DNA of 64,000 nt. Source: JALZCH01 sp036387135. GTDB taxonomy: Bacteria > Acidobacteriota > Blastocatellia > Pyrinomonadales > Pyrinomonadaceae. The stretch spans positions 1 to 64,000 of the forward strand of contig DASVUH010000069.1 in assembly GCA_036387135.1 (NCBI GenBank), given 5' to 3'. The position numbers were made by a program, and so were the translations under genes. This document shows positions 50,628 to 58,265 of the stretch, piece by piece (positions within the stretch are counted from its first letter, which is position 1; every line of letters starts with the position of its first letter). The notes beneath the pieces are model-generated. The model was given only the letters and a program-made list of their open reading frames with translations. It had not been told where the DNA came from and did not search any database.

Positions 50628-51926
50628 ATGCAAGTTATTCGTTATCCCGAAAAGTCAGATTGGAAAGATATTATCGCGCGCCCCGCCTTTGAAACCGCGA
50701 GTCTGGAATCAGTCGTTTCCAGCATTTTGGACGACGTAAAATTAAACGGCGACACTGCTTTGCGGTATTACACTGCGAAATTCGACAAAGCCGAAATCGA
50801 AAATTTCGCAGTTTCCGAAACTGAATTTGAAGAAGCGGAAAATTTAATTTCAGCCGAATTAAAACAGGCTATTTTTCACGCCAAAGAAAATCTCGAAATT
50901 TTTCACGGCTCGCAAATCGAGAAGCCTGAAAGAATCGAAACCACGCCGGGCGTCGTTTGCTGGCGAGAATCGCGCGCGATTGAACGAGTCGGGCTATACA
51001 TTCCGGGCGGAACTGCGCCGCTTTTTTCCACGGTTCTGATGTTGGCGATTCCGGCGCGCATTGCGGGCTGCGGCGAAATTGTTTTGTGTTCGCCGCCTGA
51101 TTCAACCGGCAAAATTCATCCGGCGATTTTGTTTGCCGCGCGCGTCTGCGGCACGACGAAAGTTTTCAAAATCGGCGGTGTGCAGGCAATTGCGGCAATG
51201 GCTTACGGAACGGAAACCGTTCCGCAGGTTTATAAAATATTCGGTCCGGGAAATCAGTTTGTCACCTGCGCCAAACAAATGGTCGCGCGTGAAGGCATCG
51301 CTCTTGATATGCCCGCAGGACCTTCGGAAGTGGCTGTTTTAGCGGATGAAACGGCTGTTCCGGCATTTGTCGCAGCCGATTTGCTTTCGCAAGCCGAACA
51401 CGGCGCGGACAGTCAAGTTTTGTTTGTGACGATTGAAGAAAAAATGATCGAGCCGGTTTTGCGGGAATTGGAAAGCCAGTTAAACCGTTTGCCGCGCCGC
51501 GATTTGACCGCGCAGGCACTTGAAAACAGCCGCGCGGTTTTGGTCAAAAACACGGACGAGGCAATTGAGCTTTTAAATGAATACGCGCCGGAGCATTTGA
51601 TTTTAGCTTGTCAAAACGACGAAGCGATTGCGGCAAAAGTCCTCAATGCCGGTTCAGTTTTTCTGGGAAATTACTCGTGCGAATCGGCGGGCGATTACGC
51701 TTCCGGCACGAATCATACTTTGCCGACAAACGGCGCGGCGCGCGCGTTTTCGGGAGTTTCGGTTGACAGCTTCGTCAAAAAAATCACTTTTCAAAAACTT
51801 TCGGCTGAAGGCATCAAAAATCTAGGCGCAACGATTGAAGCGATGGCACAGGCGGAAGGCTTGGAAGCGCACAAAAACGCCGTCACTTTGCGTCTGAAAG
51901 AATTAGGCAGGAAAGCTGCGGTTTAA
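50628..51926 (+). CDS. hisD: Histidinol dehydrogenase
   Basis: This 432-residue enzyme oxidises histidinol to histidine in two NAD-dependent steps. It has the family signature from IERVGLYIPGGTAPLFSTVL through KIFGPGNQFVTCAKQMVAREG, the zinc and catalytic region LLSQAEHGADSQVLFV, and EYAPEHLILACQ. Length and motifs are standard. The next gene, of unknown function, starts 6 bases after its stop, indicating one transcript. Confidence 0.97.
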   Translation: MQVIRYPEKSDWKDIIARPAFETASLESVVSSILDDVKLNGDTALRYYTAKFDKAEIENFAVSETEFEEAENLISAELKQAIFHAKENLEIFHGSQIEKPERIETTPGVVCWRESRAIERVGLYIPGGTAPLFSTVLMLAIPARIAGCGEIVLCSPPDSTGKIHPAILFAARVCGTTKVFKIGGVQAIAAMAYGTETVPQVYKIFGPGNQFVTCAKQMVAREGIALDMPAGPSEVAVLADETAVPAFVAADLLSQAEHGADSQVLFVTIEEKMIEPVLRELESQLNRLPRRDLTAQALENSRAVLVKNTDEAIELLNEYAPEHLILACQNDEAIAAKVLNAGSVFLGNYSCESAGDYASGTNHTLPTNGAARAFSGVSVDSFVKKITFQKLSAEGIKNLGATIEAMAQAEGLEAHKNAVTLRLKELGRKAAV

Positions 51927-51932
51927 AAAGAA

Positions 51933-52355
51933 ATGACATTATTGAGAAAAAATCAGAACAACACGCCCCTCGCTTTGAAATTAAAAGCGGTGCGCAACCA
52001 TTTGCTGAAATTGCACAAAACTTTGCTCGAACACGAAAAAGCGAATTACGAAGCCGTCAACGGGCAAATCGCCAGCACCGGCGTTTATTTACGATTAGTG
52101 CTGGACGATCCGTATTTCGCCTGGCTGCGGATTTTGTCCGGTTTGATTGTCGAAATTGATGAGGCTTTTGACGCTGACGAGCCTATGACGGATGAAATTG
52201 TGTATATTTTCGGCGACCAAATTCGGGAAATGTTAATGAGGGGCGACGCGGAGAATGATTTTGCCAGAAAATACACGCTCGCGCTCGAAAACTCGCACTC
52301 AGCGGTTATGCAGCATTCTGGAATTGCCGATCAGCTCGCCGAAATCAAGCGATGA
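51933..52355 (+). CDS. Unknown protein encoded inside the his operon
   Basis: This 140-residue protein is mostly helical: a basic N-terminal helix (ALKLKAVRNHLLKLHKTLLE), a middle segment (VYLRLVLDDPYFAWLRILSG) and an acidic part (DEAFDADEPMTDEIVYIFGD). No membrane segment, signal or catalytic motif was seen, and I do not recognise a family. It begins 6 bases after hisD and its TGA overlaps the hisC ATG (ATGA), so it is translated with the his enzymes. It may modulate one of them or simply share the transcript. Confidence 0.75.
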   Translation: MTLLRKNQNNTPLALKLKAVRNHLLKLHKTLLEHEKANYEAVNGQIASTGVYLRLVLDDPYFAWLRILSGLIVEIDEAFDADEPMTDEIVYIFGDQIREMLMRGDAENDFARKYTLALENSHSAVMQHSGIADQLAEIKR

Positions 52356-53401
52356 CGTTTAATCTCGAAAAGTTAGTGCGGGAAAACGTCAAAAATCTCG
52401 TGCCTTATTCGTCCGCCCGCAAAGAGTTTGCGGGCGCGGCAGAGATTTTTCTCGACGCCAATGAAAACAGTTTCGGCTCGCCGACCGAAAAATCTTTTAA
52501 TCGTTATCCAGATCCGCTGCAAACGAAAATCAAAGAGCGAATCAGTGGTTGGCGCGATTTGTCGCACGAACAAATTTTCATCGGAAACGGCAGCGACGAA
52601 GCGATTGATTTGCTGTTTCGCGTTTTTTGCCAGCCGGGAAACGATGAAATTATTACAACGCCTCCGACTTACGGAATGTATGAAGTTTCGGCAAACATTA
52701 ATGATGTCCGAGTGAAAAAGGTTTTGCTCTCGCCGGATTTTGAGCTTTCGGCGGAAAAAGTTTTGGACGCCGTTTCGGAAAACACAAAGCTGATTTTTCT
52801 TTGCTCGCCGAACAATCCGACCGGAAACAGTTTGGACGAAAAGGAGGTTTTAAAAATTCTCGAAAACTTCGGCGGAATCGTTGTCGTTGACGAAGCTTAT
52901 GAAGATTTTTCCGAAAAGCCTTCGTTTGTAAATAAAATCAGAAATTTCCCGAATCTCGTCGTTTTGCAGACGTTTTCAAAAGCCTGGGGCTTGGCGGGCT
53001 TGCGCGTCGGGATGGCTTTTGCCGACGCCGAAATTATCGCGCTTTTGAACAAAGTCAAACCGCCGTACAACGTCTCGCAAATCGCGCAGGAACTTTTGCT
53101 GGCGGCGCTTGATAAAAAAGCTGAGGTTGAAAAAGTCGTCGCCGACATTGTGCGGCAGCGCGGAATTTTAGCCACAGAATTACAAAGATTCTCGTTTGTC
53201 ACTTGCATTTATCCGAGCGACGCCAATTTTCTTTTAATTAAAACTTCGGACGCAAACCGAATTTATAAATATCTGGTCGAGCAAAAAATCGTCGTCCGCA
53301 ATCGCACAAATGTCGAGCTTTGCGAAGGCTGTCTGCGAATTACAATCGGAACGCCGGAAGAAAATCAAACTTTGCTCGCAGCTTTAGAAAATTACGAATG
53401 A
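52352..53401 (+). CDS. hisC: Histidinol-phosphate aminotransferase
   Basis: This 349-residue class I/II PLP enzyme converts imidazole-acetol phosphate to histidinol phosphate. Early motif LDANENSFGSP, PLP-phosphate region GNGSDEAIDLLFRVF, the Asn-Asp-Tyr set in LCSPNNPTGN and VVVDEAYEDF, and the Schiff-base lysine in QTFSKAWGLAGLRVG. Start and stop codons overlap with both neighbours (ATGA with the gene before and with hisB after), showing translational coupling. Confidence 0.96.
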   Translation: MTFNLEKLVRENVKNLVPYSSARKEFAGAAEIFLDANENSFGSPTEKSFNRYPDPLQTKIKERISGWRDLSHEQIFIGNGSDEAIDLLFRVFCQPGNDEIITTPPTYGMYEVSANINDVRVKKVLLSPDFELSAEKVLDAVSENTKLIFLCSPNNPTGNSLDEKEVLKILENFGGIVVVDEAYEDFSEKPSFVNKIRNFPNLVVLQTFSKAWGLAGLRVGMAFADAEIIALLNKVKPPYNVSQIAQELLLAALDKKAEVEKVVADIVRQRGILATELQRFSFVTCIYPSDANFLLIKTSDANRIYKYLVEQKIVVRNRTNVELCEGCLRITIGTPEENQTLLAALENYE

Positions 53402-54507
53402 AAAAGGTTTTATTTATTGATCGAGACGGAACAATCGTTCACGAACCGCCAGATACGTTTCAGGTGGACAGTTTCGACGTGCTGAAATTCGTGCCGAATG
53501 TGATTACTTTTTTGGGCAAAATCGCGCGCGAATTGGATTACGAGCTTGTAATGGTCACGAATCAGGACGGGCTTGGAACTGATTCGATGCCCGAAGAACG
53601 GTTTTTTCCGGTGCAGGAATTTATAATGCAGACGCTCGAAAATGAAGGAATTCATTTTGCGGAAGTCTGCATTGATCGCTCGTTTCCGCACGAAAATCGC
53701 CCTACGCGCAAACCCAGAACGGCGATGCTCGCCAAATATTTTTCGCCCGAATATGATCTTGAAAATTCTTTTGTCATCGGCGACCGTTTGACCGATGTTT
53801 TGCTCGCCCGAAATTTGGGTGCGCGGGCGATTTTTCTCAAAAATTACGATTCGGCGGAAGAACTGAAAAACGAAATCGCGCTGATCGCCGACGATTGGCG
53901 GCAAATTTACGAGTTTTTAAAACTGCCCGCGCGCCGCGTTTCAAAACATCGCAAAACTAATGAAACCGATGTTTTGGTCGAATTAAATCTCGACGGAACA
54001 GGAAAAGCCGAAATTCGGACGGGCTTGAATTTTCTTGATCATATGCTCGAACAAATCGCTCGTCACGGTTCGATTGATTTGACAGTTCAAGCCACAGGCG
54101 ATTTGCATATTGACGAGCATCACACGGTCGAAGACACAGCGATAACTTTAGGGCAGGCGTTTGACGAAGCGTTGAAAGACAAGCGCGGAATCGAGCGTTA
54201 CGGTTTTTGTTTGCCGATGGACGATTGTCTGGCGCAAGTGGCGATTGATTTCGGCGGTCGAAACTGGCTCGTTTGGGAAGCGGAATTTCGACGCGAACGA
54301 ATCGGCGACGTGCCGACCGAATTGTTTTCGCATTTTTTCAAATCGTTCACCGATAACGCGCGCTGCAATCTGAACGTAAAAGCGGAAGGCACAAACGAGC
54401 ATCACAAAATCGAAAGCATTTTTAAAGCCTTTGCCAAAGCAATAAAAATGGCTGTGCGCCGCGATATTAATTCAAACGCGCTGCCTTCGACAAAAGGAAG
54501 CCTTTGA
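53398..54507 (+). CDS. hisB: Bifunctional histidinol-phosphatase / imidazoleglycerol-phosphate dehydratase
   Basis: The protein has 369 residues from the ATG at 53398, coupled to hisC. Residues 1-170 are a HAD phosphatase (FIDRDGT with Asp8 and Asp10, MVTNQDGLGT, then VIGDRLTDVLLARNLGA). Residues about 185-369 are the dehydratase (TGLNFLDHMLEQIARHGSID, HIDEHHTVEDTAITLGQA, TNEHHKIESIFKAFAKA with metal-binding His). The two activities are fused as in enterobacteria and Bacteroidetes. The phosphatase lacks the four zinc ligands of the E. coli enzyme, having DRSFPHENRPTRKP in their place. Confidence 0.95.
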   Translation: MKKVLFIDRDGTIVHEPPDTFQVDSFDVLKFVPNVITFLGKIARELDYELVMVTNQDGLGTDSMPEERFFPVQEFIMQTLENEGIHFAEVCIDRSFPHENRPTRKPRTAMLAKYFSPEYDLENSFVIGDRLTDVLLARNLGARAIFLKNYDSAEELKNEIALIADDWRQIYEFLKLPARRVSKHRKTNETDVLVELNLDGTGKAEIRTGLNFLDHMLEQIARHGSIDLTVQATGDLHIDEHHTVEDTAITLGQAFDEALKDKRGIERYGFCLPMDDCLAQVAIDFGGRNWLVWEAEFRRERIGDVPTELFSHFFKSFTDNARCNLNVKAEGTNEHHKIESIFKAFAKAIKMAVRRDINSNALPSTKGSL

Positions 54508-54571
54508 CAGTTATCAGTTATCAGTTATCAGTCAACAATCCTGATAACTGATAACTGATAACTGATAACTG
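54508..54571. repeat. Hairpin H7, 7-base tandem arms, between hisB and hisH
   Basis: AGTTATC units (54508-54536) and GATAACT units (54543-54571), four on each side. It starts at the base after the hisB stop and ends just before the hisH ATG at 54573, so hisH has no ribosome binding site outside the repeat. Confidence 0.85.
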
Positions 54572-54572
54572 A

Positions 54573-55157
54573 ATGAAGATTGCCATTGTTAAATACAACG
54601 CCGGAAACGTCGAGTCGGTGAAGAACGCGCTCAATCGTTTGGGCGTCGAGCCGGTTTTGACCGATAGCGCGAAAGAGTTGCAAATGGCGGATAAAGTGAT
54701 TTTTCCGGGCGTAGGCGAGGCTTCGACCGCGATGCGGTATTTGCGGGAAAAAGGCTTAGACACAACAATTAAAAATTTGCGGCAGCCGGTTTTGGGCGTG
54801 TGTCTGGGAATGCAGCTTTTGGGCGAGTTTTCCGAAGAAAACGAAACCCAATGTTTGGGAATCATTCCGTTTCAAGTGAAGAAATTTGAGAGCAACCAGG
54901 AAAAAGTGCCGCACGTCGGCTGGAATCAAATCGGTAATGTTCAATCAAAACTTTTTGAAGGCGTGCCGGAAAACTCGTTTGTTTATTTTGTTCACAGCTA
55001 TTTTGTGCCGGAAAATCCGGCGACGATTGCGGCTTGCGATTACATTGAACCGTTTAGCGCGGCAGTTGAGTTTAAGAATTTTTACGGTGTGCAGTTTCAC
55101 ACCGAAAAATCAGGCGCGGTCGGGGAAAAGATTTTAGAGAACTTTTTGAAAATATAA
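54573..55157 (+). CDS. hisH: Imidazole glycerol phosphate synthase, glutaminase subunit
   Basis: This 194-residue class I glutamine amidotransferase supplies ammonia to HisF. The nucleophile Cys is in GVCLGMQLLGEFSEENE and the catalytic His-Glu pair is in VQFHTEKSG. KVPHVGWNQI and FVYFVHSYFVPE are family hallmarks. It is followed in 2 bases by a small unknown gene and then hisA. Confidence 0.95.
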   Translation: MKIAIVKYNAGNVESVKNALNRLGVEPVLTDSAKELQMADKVIFPGVGEASTAMRYLREKGLDTTIKNLRQPVLGVCLGMQLLGEFSEENETQCLGIIPFQVKKFESNQEKVPHVGWNQIGNVQSKLFEGVPENSFVYFVHSYFVPENPATIAACDYIEPFSAAVEFKNFYGVQFHTEKSGAVGEKILENFLKI

Positions 55158-55159
55158 AA

Positions 55160-55378
55160 ATGGAAGACAAAAACAAAATTGTAAAAGACGAAACGACCGA
55201 AACGGCGGAAGGAATCGGGCAGCAAATTTTAGGCGAGCTGGAAATCATCGGCGGTATTTTAACCGGCGATCCCGTGACGAGAAGCGAAGGCGAATTTAAT
55301 GTCGAAACTGGCGCGATTCATCACCGGGCGAGCGAAGATTTGCACTCCGCAGACGACGCAAATCGCAGCGATGATTGA
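55160..55378 (+). CDS. Small acidic protein in the his operon
   Basis: This 72-residue product is highly acidic and polar, with one amphipathic segment (IGQQILGELEIIGGILTGDP) and a His/Asp-rich end. It starts 2 bases after hisH and overlaps the first 8 bases of hisA, so it is probably co-translated. No motif or family was recognised. The codon pattern looks like a real gene, but a chance frame cannot be excluded at this size. Confidence 0.5.
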   Translation: MEDKNKIVKDETTETAEGIGQQILGELEIIGGILTGDPVTRSEGEFNVETGAIHHRASEDLHSADDANRSDD

Positions 55379-56102
55379 AATTATTCCGGCGATTGACGTG
55401 ATCGAAGGGAAAGCCGTCAGGCTCTCGCAAGGAGATTTTTCGCAAAAAACCGTTTACAGCGAAAATCCTTTGGACGTTGCGCGGCAATTTGAAGACGCGG
55501 GCGTTCGCCGTTTGCACATCGTTGATTTAGACGGCGCGCGGAGCGGCAAAGTCGTAAACCTTGCCATTTTGGAAAAGATTGCCGCAAACACCGATTTGAT
55601 TATTGATTACGGCGGCGGAATCAAAACGCGAGCGGACGCTGAAACTGTTTTCGATGCCGGCGCGAAACTGATTTCGGTCGGCAGCATTGCCGTCAAATCG
55701 CCGAAAGTTTTGGAAGGGTTTATTGCCGAATTTGGCGGCGACAAAATTCTGCTCGGCGCTGATGTAAAAGATAAAAAAATCGCCATCAACGGATGGCAAA
55801 CCGCGACCGAAATCGAATTAATTCCGTTTTTGCGCGAATGGTTTGGGAAAGGAATTCAACAAGCGTTTTGCACCGACATCGCCAAAGACGGACTTTTGCA
55901 GGGCGCAAGCGTGGGAATTTACGCGGAAATCAGCGATGCGCTGCCGGATTTAAAACTAATCGCCAGCGGCGGCGTCAGTCTAATTGAAGATTTCGATGCT
56001 CTGGAAAAAGCCGGTTGCCGCGCTGCAATTGTCGGCAAAGCGATTTACGAAGGCAAAATCACGCTCGAAGATTTAAGCAATTACACCAAAAATGCTGGCT
56101 AA
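55371..56102 (+). CDS. hisA: ProFAR isomerase
   Basis: The protein has 243 residues from the ATG at 55371 (the frame is open to 55299 but would swallow the small gene). This (beta/alpha)8 enzyme converts ProFAR to PRFAR. Opening motif IIPAIDVIEGKAVRLSQGDF with the catalytic Asp, HIVDLDGARSG, and the second phosphate-binding half CTDIAKDGLLQGASVGIY and LIASGGVS. It overlaps hisF by 11 bases. Confidence 0.96.
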   Translation: MIEIIPAIDVIEGKAVRLSQGDFSQKTVYSENPLDVARQFEDAGVRRLHIVDLDGARSGKVVNLAILEKIAANTDLIIDYGGGIKTRADAETVFDAGAKLISVGSIAVKSPKVLEGFIAEFGGDKILLGADVKDKKIAINGWQTATEIELIPFLREWFGKGIQQAFCTDIAKDGLLQGASVGIYAEISDALPDLKLIASGGVSLIEDFDALEKAGCRAAIVGKAIYEGKITLEDLSNYTKNAG

Positions 56103-56844
56103 ACGAATCGTGCCGTGCCTTGACGTAAAAGACGGGCGCACGGTGAAGGGAACAAATTTCGTCAATCTGCGCGACGCGGGCGACGCCGTTGAACTCGCGG
56201 CTCGTTATGCGGCTGAAGGCGCGGACGAGCTTGTTTTTCTCGACATTACGGCGACAAATGAAAAACGCCGAACGCTTTCATCTCTAGTGAAACGGGTTGC
56301 GGCGGAAATCAACATTCCGTTTACCGTCGGCGGCGGAATCAATGAGATCGCCGACATCGAAATTTTGCTCGCGGCGGGCGCTGACAAAGTTTCGATCAAC
56401 ACGGCAGCCGTTAAAAATCCGGCTTTGATTGAGCAAGCCGCGCTAAATTTCGGTTCGCAATGCGTCATTGTGGCGATTGACGCGAATTTGGTTGATGACG
56501 ATTGGCGCGTTTTTTTGAACGGCGGGCGCGTCGGCACGGATTTGAATGTTTTTGATTGGTCGCGCCGGACGGTTGATTTGGGCGCTGGCGAAATTTTGCT
56601 GACTTCGATGCGGCACGATGGAACGCGCAATGGATTTGCCGTTGAACTAATTCGGCAAGTTGCCGAAACTGTCAGCGTTCCCGTTATCGCTTCGGGCGGA
56701 GCGGGCAAAATCGAACATTTCGCCGAAGTTTTTACCGATGGCAAAGCCGGCGCCGGGCTGGCGGCTTCGATTTTTCATTTTCAGGAAATTCAAATTCCCG
56801 CTCTCAAAGATTATCTTCGACAACAAAAAATCACGGTTCGTTAA
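56092..56844 (+). CDS. hisF: Imidazole glycerol phosphate synthase, cyclase subunit
   Basis: This 250-residue (beta/alpha)8 enzyme pairs with HisH to make imidazole glycerol phosphate and AICAR. It begins LAKRIVPCLDVKDGRTVKGT with the catalytic Asp. LVFLDITATNEKRRT, PFTVGGGINEIADIEILLAAGADKV (in part), VSINTAAVKNP and VIASGGAGK are all present. It overlaps hisA and is followed after 99 bases by an unknown gene. Confidence 0.97.
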   Translation: MLAKRIVPCLDVKDGRTVKGTNFVNLRDAGDAVELAARYAAEGADELVFLDITATNEKRRTLSSLVKRVAAEINIPFTVGGGINEIADIEILLAAGADKVSINTAAVKNPALIEQAALNFGSQCVIVAIDANLVDDDWRVFLNGGRVGTDLNVFDWSRRTVDLGAGEILLTSMRHDGTRNGFAVELIRQVAETVSVPVIASGGAGKIEHFAEVFTDGKAGAGLAASIFHFQEIQIPALKDYLRQQKITVR

Positions 56845-56943
56845 AATTTCATTTTACTTCGATTTCTGCTGCGTTTTTGCGTGATTTATGAAAAAGAAAT
56901 ATGATACAATGTTTCACGTATAAAACAGAGTTCGGAGCGTGAG

Positions 56944-57372
56944 ATGAGAAAGAAGAAAGAAAAAATTGCGGAAGTTGTTGAAATAGTGAAAGCTGTTGAA
57001 GTGAAGGAGCGAAAACAAGCGTCGGCGCAGGAGCTGATTAGAAGAGTGTTGGTTGATGATTTTCTTTTTCAGCCGGTTTCAAAGCGCGCGACGAGCTTTG
57101 GCGAAAGAATTTTGCTGCGCTCGCCCGAAGCAAATGTTGAGGCGCATCTTGGAGTTTACCGGATTTGTTTTTATTTAAACGAAACGCAAAACGGAGAAGA
57201 ATCGTCGCCGAATAATCTGCCGACAAAACGCGCGCCGCGTTGTTTTGATACCGATCAGCGCAGCTTAATAAAAGAGTATTTAATTCGAGTTGTCGGACAG
57301 CCAGTCGGCAAAAAAGGGAGAGCCAAATCCAATCAGATTGAGTTGTTTCCGGCGCAAAAAGAAGCCGCTTAA
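56944..57372 (+). CDS. Unknown basic protein between hisF and hisIE
   Basis: This 142-residue protein has a Lys/Glu-rich N-terminus (KKKEKIAEVVEIVKAVEVKE), a central part with VDDFLFQPVSKRATSFGERI and a C-terminal basic segment ending KGRAKSNQIELFP. No known domain was recognised. GAGCGTGAG precedes the ATG. A separate promoter is possible because 99 bases lie upstream. It is followed by hairpin H8, which has the T tail of a terminator, before hisIE. Confidence 0.65.
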   Translation: MRKKKEKIAEVVEIVKAVEVKERKQASAQELIRRVLVDDFLFQPVSKRATSFGERILLRSPEANVEAHLGVYRICFYLNETQNGEESSPNNLPTKRAPRCFDTDQRSLIKEYLIRVVGQPVGKKGRAKSNQIELFPAQKEAA

Positions 57373-57390
57373 ATTCGGTTGCAAAATTTT

Positions 57391-57462
57391 GCCCGCGAAT
57401 AACGCGAATCTTCACGAATAAAAATTAAATTCGTGAAGATTCGCGTTATTCGCGGGCTTTTT
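57391..57462. repeat. Hairpin H8, perfect 28-base arms with T tail
   Basis: GCCCGCGAATAACGCGAATC and on (57391-57418) and its exact complement (57430-57457), around an 11-base loop, followed by TTTTTTC. The arm is itself made of 9-base units (CGCGAATAA, CGCGAATCT, TCACGAATA). It could end transcription before hisIE. Confidence 0.85.
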
Positions 57463-57520
57463 TCTTTTGTTTTCGAGTTTGCCTCGCACTTTGGTTTAGT
57501 GATTCAATTTGAAAATTAAT

Positions 57521-58114
57521 ATGAAAGTTAATTTCGCCAAATTTGCCGATAATCTTGCGCCTGCGATTGTTCAGGATTTTGAAACCGGAAAAGTTTTGAT
57601 GCTCGGCTATATGAATGCCGAAGCGTTTGAAAAAACCGGAGCGGAAAACCGCGTCACATTTTTCAGTCGTTCACGGCAGCGGCTTTGGACAAAAGGCGAA
57701 ACGAGCGGGAATTTTTTGTTTGTCAAAGATATTCTGCTCGATTGCGATGCGGACGCGATTTTGATTAAAGCCGTTCCGGCGGGCGCGGTTTGTCACACCG
57801 GCGCGGACACTTGTTTTGACGAAAAAAACTCGACGGCGGATTTTTTGTTTGAGCTTGAAAAAACTATCTGGCAGCGGAAAAATCAATCGCCGGAAGAATC
57901 TTACACGGCAAAGCTTTTTTCCAAAGGCGCAAAGAAAATCAGCCAGAAAGTCGGCGAGGAAGCTGTCGAATTGGTGATTGAAGCGCAGGGCGAAAACGAC
58001 GATTTATTTTTAAACGAAGCGGCGGATCTTACGTATCATTTTCTAGTTTTGCTTGCTTCACGCGGTTTTACTTTGGAAGATGTTTCAAAAGTTTTACGCG
58101 AAAGGCGCAAATAA
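57521..58114 (+). CDS. hisIE: Bifunctional phosphoribosyl-AMP cyclohydrolase / phosphoribosyl-ATP pyrophosphatase
   Basis: The protein has 197 residues from ATG 57521, preferred over TTG 57509. The HisI domain (about 1-110) shows LMLGYMNAEAF, SRSRQRLWTKGETSGN and the metal cysteines in LLDCDADAILIK and AVCHTGADTCF. The HisE domain (about 115-197) shows SYTAKLFSKGAKKISQKVGE and EAADLTYHFLVLL. It performs steps 2 and 3 of histidine synthesis. It is the last his gene in the window and may have its own promoter because of hairpin H8. Confidence 0.96.
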   Translation: MKVNFAKFADNLAPAIVQDFETGKVLMLGYMNAEAFEKTGAENRVTFFSRSRQRLWTKGETSGNFLFVKDILLDCDADAILIKAVPAGAVCHTGADTCFDEKNSTADFLFELEKTIWQRKNQSPEESYTAKLFSKGAKKISQKVGEEAVELVIEAQGENDDLFLNEAADLTYHFLVLLASRGFTLEDVSKVLRERRK

Positions 58115-58135
58115 ATACTAGCGTAAAATAAAGAT

Positions 58136-58218
58136 GAACTATCAACTATCCACTATTAACTATCAACTGTTCTCCAATGCAAAATAGTTGATAGTTAATA
58201 GTGGATAGTTGATAGTTC
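58136..58218. repeat. Hairpin H9, 7-base tandem arms
   Basis: ACTATCA/ACTATCC units (58136-58171) and the complement GTTGATAGTTAATAGTGGAT and on (58183-58218). The unit and loop (CAATGCAAAA) are close to H5 (CAATGACAAA), so H5 and H9 are related copies. Confidence 0.8.
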
Positions 58219-58265
58219 TTTTATTTTGCAGCGGTGCTTAGATTTGCTTAAAAAAGAACAGGCAA

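Noticed and set aside
56205..56744. 179-codon minus-strand frame opposite hisF
   Set aside because: It is an antisense shadow of a fully conserved hisF.
49453..58218. Short tandem repeats as a CRISPR array
   Set aside because: The units are only 7-9 bases, contiguous without spacers and paired as inverted arms, and no cas genes are seen.
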